64,000 nt of DNA from Dryomyza anilis (taxonomy: Eukaryota > Arthropoda > Insecta > Diptera > Dryomyzidae), in contig OX638131.1 of assembly GCA_951804985.1 (NCBI GenBank), positions 89,354,349 to 89,418,348 on the forward strand. The letters are read 5' to 3'. This document shows, piece after piece, positions 12,546 to 22,800 of the stretch (position 1 is its first letter; each line of letters opens with the position of its first letter). Position numbers and translations under genes: made by a program. Under the pieces are notes generated by a model. It did no database searches and was not told the DNA's origin. It worked only from the letters and a program-made list of their open reading frames with translations.

Positions 12546-14634
12546 ATATTTATAGTATTTATAGTATATATAGTATTTGTAGTATTTATAGTATTTATAG
12601 TATTTATAGTATTTATAGTATTTATAGTATTTATAGTATTTATAGTATTTATAGTATTTATAGTATTTATAGTATTTATAGTATTTATAGTATTTATAGT
12701 ATTTATAGTATTTATAGTATTTATAGTATTTATAGTATTTATAGTATTTATAGTATTTATAGTATTTATAGTATTTATAGTATTTATAGTATTTATAGTA
12801 TTTATAGTATTTATAGTATTTATAGTATTTATAGTATTTATAGTATTTATAGTATTTATAGTATTTATAGTATTTATAGTATTTATAGTATTTATAGTAT
12901 TTATAGTATTTATAGTATTTATAGTATTTATAGTATTTATAGTATTTATAGTATTTATAGTATTTATAGTATTTATAGTATTTATAGTATTTATAGTATT
13001 TATAGTATTTATAGTATTTATAGTATTTATAGTATTTATAGTATTTATAGTATTTATAGTATTTATAGTATTTATAGTATTTATAGTATTTATAGTATTT
13101 ATAGTATTTATAGTATTTATAGTATTTATAGTATTTATAGTATTTATAGTATTTATAGTATTTATAGTATTTATAGTATTTATAGTATTTATAGTATTTA
13201 TAGTATTTATAGTATTTATAGTATTTATAGTATTTATAGTATTTATAGTATTTATAGTATTTATAGTATTTATAGTATTTATAGTATTTATAGTATTTAT
13301 AGTATTTATAGTATTTATAGTATTTATAGTATTTATAGTATTTATAGTATTTATAGTATTTATAGTATTTATAGTATTTATAGTATTTATAGTATTTATA
13401 GTATTTATAGTATTTATAGTATTTATAGTATTTATAGTATTTATAGTATTTATAGTATTTATAGTATTTATAGTATTTATAGTATTTATAGTATTTATAG
13501 TATTTATAGTATTTATAGTATTTATAGTATTTATAGTATTTATAGTATTTATAGTATTTATAGTATTTATAGTATTTATAGTATTTATAGTATTTATAGT
13601 ATTTATAGTATTTATAGTATTTATAGTATTTATAGTATTTATAGTATTTATAGTATTTATAGTATTTATAGTATTTATAGTATTTATAGTATTTATAGTA
13701 TTTATAGTATTTATAGTATTTATAGTATTTATAGTATTTATAGTATTTATAGTATTTATAGTATTTATAGTATTTATAGTATTTATAGTATTTATAGTAT
13801 TTATAGTATTTATAGTATTTATAGTATTTATAGTATTTATAGTATTTATAGTATTTATAGTATTTATAGTATTTATAGTATTTATAGTATTTATAGTATT
13901 TATAGTATTTATAGTATTTATAGTATTTATAGTATTTATAGTATTTATAGTATTTATAGTATTTATAGTATTTATAGTATTTATAGTATTTATAGTATTT
14001 ATAGTATTTATAGTATTTATAGTATTTATAGTATTTATAGTATTTATAGTATTTATAGTATTTAGAGTATTTATAGTATTTATAGTATTTATAGTATTTA
14101 TAGTATTTATAGTATTTATAGTATTTATAGTATTTATAGTATTTATAGTATTAATAGTATTTATAGTATTTATAGTATTTATAGTATTTATAGTATTTAT
14201 AGTATTTATAGTATTTATAGTATTTATAGTATTTATAGTATTTATAGTATTTATAGTATTTATAGTATTTATAGTATTTATAGTATTTATATTATTTATA
14301 GTATTTATAGTATTTATAGTATTTATAGTATTTATAGTATTTATAGTATTTATAGTATTTATAGTATTTATAGTATTTATAGTATTTATAGTATTTATAG
14401 TATTTATAGTATTTATAGTATTTATAGTATTTATAGTATTTATAGTATTTATAGTATTTATAGTATTTATAGTATTTAGAGTATTTATAGTATTTATAGT
14501 ATTTATAGTATTTATAGTATTTATAGTATTTATAGTATTTATAGTATTTATAGTATTTATAGTATTTATTGTATTTATAGTATTTATAGTATTTATAGTA
14601 TTTATAGTATTTATAGTATTTATAGTATTTATTT
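12546..14634. repeat. (TAGTATTTA)n nonanucleotide array, about 2.1 kb
   Basis: A 9-bp unit TAGTATTTA is repeated more than 220 times with very few variants. The visible ones are TTTAGAG at about 14063 and 14475, TTAATAG at about 14151, ATTATTT at about 14290 and TTATTGT at about 14570. The first 60 bp are more variable. Because the unit is a multiple of three, it reads as an open Lys-Tyr-Tyr repeat on the minus strand; this is not taken as a protein. Confidence 0.95.
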
Positions 14635-15673
14635 ATAAAAAATGTAAATTCTTTAAGAAAATAATTTATTCCATTCAAGTGGCACAGTTTCGACGCGAGA
14701 CCACAGAGTAATTTTATGTATTTCCAATTATCCATGATGGCATGATTGCCATACAGCCAAACCAATATTTGTGTTTTTTTCTCGTTTTCCATTTTTTACT
14801 GGCTACAATTCTGTTCTGATTGAGTTGCCGAAACAGTCCGTGTTCCAGCGGCGAACTATTACAGTATTTTTTCTGGTTTGTTTTTTGGCTGCTCCCTTGT
14901 AATGCAAAATTTTATGTGCGAAAATATATTCAAAAAAGAAAAACGTTCAGAAAGACAAAAACCAAAAATGTCTGCGTTTTTTTTTTCATTTTTTTTTACA
15001 GTACGCTTTAGCATCGATGTCCGCTTGGCGCTTAAAAGTAGCAAATGCATTCATGATGTATAAAAAGACTACAAGGACATACACCGTTAAAGGACATACA
15101 AATAAATAGCACTAGTTTTGCGAGTAAGGGACACTAAATCGTACACTTTGTTTCGCTTCTGCTTTCAATAATGTAAAATCAATATATTCAGCGAAAGCGC
15201 ATTGATTGCATAGTATGCACTGTGAAATGATATCTTTTTGGTTTTAGAAATGAAAAATAAAAGTACAGAATTTAGCATTTAATAATAGTAATACGTTTAA
15301 ACTGTATATTCTAGTATATAATACAGCCTTCGAAGGCTTCATAAATCTATGTATTAAATATTAAAATTGGCCAAATGCCAGAACGCGTTTATTGCCATCA
15401 CGACAAGAAACCCAGCTCATGATTTGTATATTTTTCAAGTGCCAACATAATTGAATTCAACGATGTGCGAAATAATTGCAGACATTAAGCCAATTGGCAA
15501 AGACTACAAAAACAAACAAAAATAGTTCATATATCCAAATAAAAGACTTTTTAAATAAATAAAAAAAACATTATTTTGATTTCGTTATTCGATAACAAAA
15601 TCATTTCTATGAAAACAAAAAGAAATATAAAAAGAAAGAACTAGAGAAAGAACTAAAGAAATAATGACATAAT
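14635..15673. other. Gene-free stretch between two arrays
   Basis: No convincing coding sequence and no recognisable element. Overlapping open frames at 14820-15063 are short and low-complexity. A TTTATT hexamer at about 15387-15392 would read as AATAAA on the minus strand. It is the kind of signal the Oatp transcript could use if it ran through the adjacent array; this is only a possibility. Confidence 0.35.
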
Positions 15674-16520
15674 GAAATAAAGAAATAAAGAAATAAAGAA
15701 ATAAAGAAATAAAGAAATAAAGAAATAAAGAAATAAAGAAATAAAGAAATAAAGAAATAAAGAAATAAAGAAATAAAGAAATAAAGAAATAAAGAAATAA
15801 AGAAATAAAGAAATAAAGAAATAAAGAAATAAAGAAATAAAGAAATAAAGAAATAAAGAAATAAAGAAATAAAGAAATAAAGAAATAAAGAAATAAAGAA
15901 ATAAAGAAATAAAGAAATAAAGAAATAAAGAAATAAAGAAATAAAGAAATAAAGAAATAAAGAAATAAAGAAATAAAGAAATAAAGAAATAAAGAAATAA
16001 AGAAATAAAGAAATAAACAAATAAACAAATAAACAAATAAACAAATAAAGAAATAAAGAAATAAAGAAATAAAGAAATAAAGAAATAAAGAAATAAAGAA
16101 ATAAAGAAATAAAGAAATAAAGAAATAAAGAAATGAAGAAATAAAGAAATAAAGAAATAAAGAAATAAAGAAATAAAGAAATAAAGAAATAAATAAATAA
16201 AGAAATAAAGAAATAAAGAAATAAAGAAATAAAGAAATAAAGAAATAAAGAAATAAAGAAATAAAGAAATAAAGAAAAAAAGAAATAAAGAAATAAAGAA
16301 ATAAAGAAATAAACAAATAAACAAATAAACAAATAAACAAATAAAGAAATAAAGAAATAAAGAAATAAAGAAATAAAGAAATAAAGAAATAAAGAAATAA
16401 AGAAATAAAGAAATAAAGAAATAAAGAAATAAAGAAATAAAGAAATAAAGAAATAAAGAAATAAAGAAATAAAGACATAAAGAAATAAAGAAATAAAAAA
16501 ATAAAGAAATAAAGAAATAA
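15674..16520. repeat. (AAATAAAG)n octanucleotide array
   Basis: About 0.85 kb of an 8-bp unit AAATAAAG. Two patches of four AAATAAAC units lie at about 16016-16048 and 16311-16343, some 295 bp apart, with a few point variants between (GAAATGAAG at about 16130, AAATAAATAAAT at about 16190). On the minus strand all three frames are open as Leu/Phe/Ser/Tyr/Ile repeats, which is an artefact. The array ends 120 bp beyond the Oatp stop codon. Confidence 0.95.
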
Positions 16521-16639
16521 AATTTAAAAAATTTTTAAAAATATATGTTTTTCTAGTTAATCATTAAAAATAATATGTAAAAAGCTATTTTTAAATTAAA
16601 ATATATTTTTTTTTTTTTAAAAACCACATTGAAATTATT

Positions 16640-16826
16640 TTAAGTTTGCTCCGCAACATTATCCACATTGGTGAGTGGTACATTTTCCATTTGCAATACT
16701 TCCCCCCCAGCCTCAATACTACTTTCCTCATCGAAAATTTTCAAATCTTTCACCAAATACCACACAGCAAGATCAAATAGTGCACCGATTGTGATAAAAA
16801 ATGAAGCCGTCAAATTCAACGTATAT
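16640..16826 (-). CDS. Oatp: Oatp exon 9 and stop codon (residues 709-770)
   Basis: Begins RYTLNLTASFFITIGALFDL, the last membrane segment, followed by an acidic cytoplasmic tail ending NVDNVAEQT and TAA at 16642-16640. No AATAAA or ATTAAA is seen on the minus strand between the stop and the octanucleotide array at 16520, so the polyadenylation site is unclear. Confidence 0.93.
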
Positions 16827-19800
16827 CTGTATATAATATAATTAATAATGTGTGTAAGAAAAGCTTCATAATTTCCAAAATTCACCTCATTTCCTCCGGG
16901 TCGTATAGCCAACAATTACCCTTGGTTGTGCACGTTTCACCCCACACCAGACACAAACGATCAATGAGCCAACCAAAAAATATTGGTCCCGGTATAAAGG
17001 CAAACATGGAAAGCATCATCATGCCGAGACCCATTGAGGCGGTTTTGTCCTTTTCGGGTACACAACGCACCGCAACAAAAAAATTCGTGGTACAGCCTGA
17101 TGCACCAAGAAAATTTAGCAAACACATGATAGCCAGAAAAGTGAAAAATTGTGGACGACAGCTAACGGGACAAGCGCCTGGTATTGCTTGGCCAGCAAGC
17201 AGTGACTGAAAATATTATTATTTATATTTTATTTCACAATATTTTTAATATAAATAAAATTCCAAACATACATCGTCATTAGTTGAGTTCTGCGAGTTTT
17301 CAAATAGTTTTTGTATTAAAGAATCGAGGTTTGTTTCATTTATATGCTTAGAAAGCTCAGCATTTCTCAGTTCATTCGTTGACAGTCTTTCGAAAAAATG
17401 GTTTTTTATTAGGCTATGTTCGCTGTTTGTAATGCAGGCACAATCGTAGTATATCTGAGAATAAAAATATTATTATTTTTGAGAGTAACATGAAGTAATT
17501 GATTTTATTAAATATTTGGTATAGATATAAATACTGATAATGTTTTGATTTAAACATGTATTGATTGTCGCAACAACTTAATTTCTTTATGCTTAATGAA
17601 ATGATTGTGCAATTCACCCTAACCATTCATATGGTGATAAACATTCATATGGTAGGTGTCTCATTTGAGGGTTATTTTGTAATCTGAATTAATTATAAAA
17701 TTCGATTTTTTTCAAATACATTTTTTTTATAATTTTTTTAATATAGTTAGATTAATGCGAAATGCAAAATATTAATTTAATAAATTACCTTTTGGCTATT
17801 TACGTCCGTATGTACTTGCTTACAGCCCGCGTGACACGGTGATATGTACGTTAAACCATTCTCTCCACAAATCGGATCATATCGGACATAGTCACAGTTA
17901 CAATTGGAATTACAGGTAGGTACAGCATTGGGTATTGTACTAGAAAATATTTATATTGAAAAATAAAAAAAATATACTGCCTTATAATATAAAACAAATT
18001 GTGTGACAGCCAAACGAATCGTTTTCAATAACGTTTGTCAAAAAATAAACCCATTTAAAAACGAATATTTTGTTATAAATTTTTTCGGAAAATAGGTTTT
18101 TCTAAAAAGTGTGTTTTTAAGGAGAAGGGGGTGACTTTTGTGGGGTGTTTTTTTTGCTACCGTATGGGCCTCCACTTCCTGCTTAAAACTGCAATTTTTT
18201 TTTCAAATTTATGATCATTGATCTGTAAAGTACACAAAACTCCCTGTTTTGAACTTTCATTTCTTTATTTTTTTGGGGGTTCCATGGCAACGACGGGAGA
18301 CCATTTTTAATTTATATTTTTAATTTTTTATTTAAAAAGGCAATTGTTAAACTCAAAAATGCAGTCAATCTTTTCGTTTTACATTTTCAGGTCGTTATTA
18401 TACCTACCTATCATACGTATTAACCACTATAGAATTCTCGTTACCCGGACAACCGATAAAACTGTAACCGATCATGCCGGCAGCCATGAGCAAGCCGGCG
18501 AGTACATTCCATGCACCCATATAACGAGCACTTGGTTTGTACTTGGAGACGACAAGACCGGCAAACAAAAATCCAATCGCGGTAAAGACAAGCGCGACGG
18601 TGCCGGTGACCATACTGAAATGGAAAAAGGTACAAAGTAAGTTTACTGATTTTTTTATTTTAAAAACGAAAGCAGCTAAAATATAAAATATGTGAATATT
18701 TTATAATATTGATGAATATTGGTTATATTGACGAATATTTTACAATTTTGATGAATACTTTATAATATTAATGAATTATTCATAATATTGATGAATATGT
18801 TGATATATATTTCATAATACTGATGAATATTTCATAATATTGATGAACATTTTATAATATCGATGAATATTGTAAAAAAATTTCTATTTATTTTATAATA
18901 ATGATAACTATTTTATAATATTGATGAACATTTTTTAATATTGATGAATATTTCTTAATATTGATGAATATTTTATTACATTGATCATTTAATTATTAGA
19001 AAACTTTGTATATAGTATGAATAAACAGCTATGTCCAAAATTATGTCTCACATAATAGTTCAAAATTCTACTAGCTCATAATATGTAAAGTTCATTAATT
19101 TGATGAATTTTTATAGACTTATATACATTTTAATTTTCAGCATAAAGCTTAATCCAATCTTAATCACATACTTACCTCGATGTAGCCGCCGTTTGTCTGT
19201 ATTGTATCTCTATATATTTGGTAATGAAAATCATATACGGTGTATAGCCAAAAAGATAGAAAACCGCGGCTAAATTATTACACATCAGAGTTTTATTTAC
19301 AAGTAGACTTTTAAAAGTTTTGAACATATCGCTAGCAGAAGCCTTTGATTCCACTTCTTGCTTATTGGTTGTTTCTAGTTCTTCTCCCCTTCTACGTACT
19401 TCTTCGATTATGCGTCGCGCCTTGGTACGTGGTAATTCTCGTGGAAACATGTACACTAAAATACTTGAGACAAAAAGCAGGCCACCCAGTATTAGCCAAC
19501 CCAACCACCAGGCTCCAAGCCAGCGAGGATCTTCATTATTGAACACAGGATGTAATCGGGGGGCTATATAAAGACGCAAACAGAATGAGGCGAGCGCATA
19601 GCCAGTGGCGGGTCCCAGTAAACGCAGGAAGTAGGATACAGCTAGGGGAGAGAACAAAAATTTTTTATAAAATAATTAATTTTTGACCATGTAATATGGT
19701 GCTCTGCAACAATGTTGATAGATTATATAATTACAGAAAAAATGCGAGATACGATATTTTACATTAGGGTCATGATCTGGGACTAATTATCGAATTTGAT

Positions 19801-22800
19801 TCTTGTCATAACTGAATCCGAGCAGCAAGAGCAAAATAAATCCTAAATCCCTATGTCCCTATGTCTATAACCACATCATCTCGTGATGAAATTTTGTTCA
19901 AGGACTCTTTGTAGGAAGTCGTTTAACTTAGATTAATAATTAGTTCCGGATTTCAACACCAGTGGACGCTAATTTTCACAACTCTGTAATATCTAAACAG
20001 AATTGGACAAAATTTTAAATAGTTAATCTGTGTTTAGTACCAATTTATCTAAACTGTAAATTAGTTCCAAATTTAGTCACCAGTAGGTGTAAATTCCTAG
20101 ATCCATATCACTTTAACCAAATATCAGATCTACATAAAATTTCCTACAAATAGCGACTCTTTGTAGGAAGCCGGTTATAAACAAGGATTGAAACCGTAAC
20201 CGAAACCGATATCGTTTAAAACCGTTTCATTTTTAAAACAGAAACCGTAACTGAAACCGTTATATGAAAATCAGAAATAAACCGATATCCAAAACCGATA
20301 TAAACGGTTTCGGTTTTATACCGGTTTAAAACGGTTTTTAAAAAAGCATAAACAGAAACAGAAAAACATATTTTATTTTATATAGAAGATCTTAAGTAAA
20401 ATTTCATTAATTAACATTTGGAGTTCCCAAAATAAACATTTTTGGTTTTGCAAAAATTCACATGGTGTTTTTTGAGAAACGATATTTCCAAAACAACAGT
20501 ATTTGGTCTAAAATTTGTTTTTTGTTTCATTAATCGAATTAACAACAAAACACCAGCAACCCCAAGCAAAATTTTTAGGTTAAAAAATAATTCAAATTTT
20601 AATAATATTGGTTTTTTATTTATTTCATTAGTAAAATATATAGGGGAGCTTGGGGTAAAGTGGGCCAAGTTTTGAAAAGTTCATTTGAATATTTTTTATA
20701 TTCTTTTAAAGGATCTATTCTATAGAATACCATTTATAAGTCTTCTAATGGAATTTTTACTGATGTTTCGAATCAGCTCAATTTCGGACATAAACAAAAC
20801 AATGGTAATGCAAGAAAATATGCAAAAAAAAGGTTCAAATTATTAACATCTCAGTAACTATTTAAGGAAATACGAAAAATGAAGTGCAAGTTCGACAAGT
20901 TTAAACATTTCAAGTACAAGGCAGATATTTGTTTACATTAGTGGTGTTTAAAAATTTCTTGTTCTTGCATCTTGTTCTTGCATTTTTTAGCGAGAGCATA
21001 AGCGAGAACAAGATCGAGATTTCGAAAGAAAAAGAACAAGAGCAAGTGCAAGACTAAGACTGCAAGAAAAGAAAGACTCTTGCGTTTTTTATGATTTCAA
21101 TGTATTTATTAGTTTTTAAGGTAATAATGTTATACAAAAGAATTCATGAATTACTAAATATTGAACAACAAGTAACAATGGAAAGCGCGCAAAATATTTA
21201 TGAACGTGAACATTAATGAAGATGTGTGTTTTTTTTGTTTTTGTCAATTCTAAAGAATATAAACATCTTAAAAATAAGGTCTGTGAAGCACTTTTGAAGC
21301 GGTAAATAGCTTTAAAAGTGCTTCAAAAGTCACTTCAAAAAGATAAAATAGACAAAACAATGTTTTTTCTCTTTTCTTCGCTACGCTAGTTCGTACATCG
21401 ATTGTGCATATGTACTGTGCTATCCACATATTTTGGTTTTACTTTTTTACATATTTTTTAGTAAATTCTAAGTTAAGTTTTATGTGCATTATTTCATTTA
21501 ACTTATAAAGGAACAAAAAAAATAATATATTAACATTTTCACAGTGTACCTCATTTAGCTGACATATTGGTTTTTGTGTTTTTCTTTTTTTTTACAAATC
21601 CGCTGATTCGTTTGAAAGTGCAACAACAACAGAAATGCGAATAAAGCAGCATCCAAGCTTTTGGTAGAATTTTTGGCGGGAATTTTTACCAAGCAAGATA
21701 TTATTTGTGTTCTCTTGACATACGGTACGTGTAGCATACGGATTTTTTTAATCTCTGACGAAAATTCTTGTTAAAATATAATTAAAATTTTTATGTTATT
21801 GGATTTTTTTGTTAGTAATATAATTTCTTTTATGTTGAAGAAATGAAATTTGGAAAATAAGTAACTTAAATACAATTAGTGTTCAAATTCTATTCGTTTT
21901 CTTAATTAATATGCAGTTTAAAATATTTGCAAGATTCTTGCAAGCAAGAGCAAGAAAGGTATTGCAAGAACAAGATCATATGTACCCATGCAAGCACAAG
22001 ATTTAGTGTGCAAGAACAAGAGCAAGAACAAGATTACCATTTCTTGTCTTGCACATGATCATCACTAACCTCTACACAAATTAATGAAACAAAAAACACA
22101 TTTTAGACCAAAGACCGTTGTTTTGGGAATATTGTTTCTCAAAATTTTCGAATTTTCGTACAACAAAAATTTGTATTTTGGAAACTCCACTTTTTATTAA
22201 ATGACATTTCAAATAATACAAGTTTTTCTGTTTCTTTTAATACTTTTTTAAAAACCGGTTTAAACCAGTATTAATCCGAAACCGTTTATTTCGGTTTTGG
22301 ATATCGGTTTATTTATGATTTTCGTATAACGGTTTCGGTTACGGTTTTAAAAATGAAACGATTTTAAACGTATATCGGTTAAGGTTTCGGTTACGGTTTC
22401 AGTCCTTGGTTTTAATTTTTGTAAATTTCAACATTACGTACATTTGGAGAAAAGGAAGAAAACATGGGGTTTGAAGATGTGATATACCGTTCGAAAGGAA
22501 ATTTCAATTTCCAAAAATAGGGATTTTATAACCAATTTTACATGATTAGGTTATGTCATTAATATCATTTTCTTAAGCACCCTATATTTTAAACTATTAA
22601 CAAAATTAGACACATATTTATTTTATATTTTTTAATTTATTTGAGTTATAGAATGACTCCCTGAATTATAGACATCGATGACTCGTATGCATACAATAAT
22701 TTTTTCTAAAACTTTTTAATGTGATTATATTCAAGTACCTAGTTGAAAAGGTAACGATTTAGAAAATAATAAATCCAATTAAAGATATTGCAAGAATCAT

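Noticed and set aside
14292..14792. 166-residue minus-strand frame dominated by Lys-Tyr-Tyr
   Set aside because: It is the 9-bp array read in one frame (9 is a multiple of 3). It has no domain and only a short unrelated N-terminus.
15585..16478. Up to 297-residue minus-strand frames of Ser-Leu-Phe-Leu-Tyr-Phe-Phe-Ile repeats
   Set aside because: All three minus frames are open through the octamer array, which follows from the repeat unit having no stop codon on that strand. It is not a membrane protein.
20411..20675. Overlapping frames of 77-85 residues shared with 32743-33007
   Set aside because: Conserved between the two loci only because both are copies of the same non-coding outer hAT-like element. 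Frames are open on both strands and contain no transposase motif.
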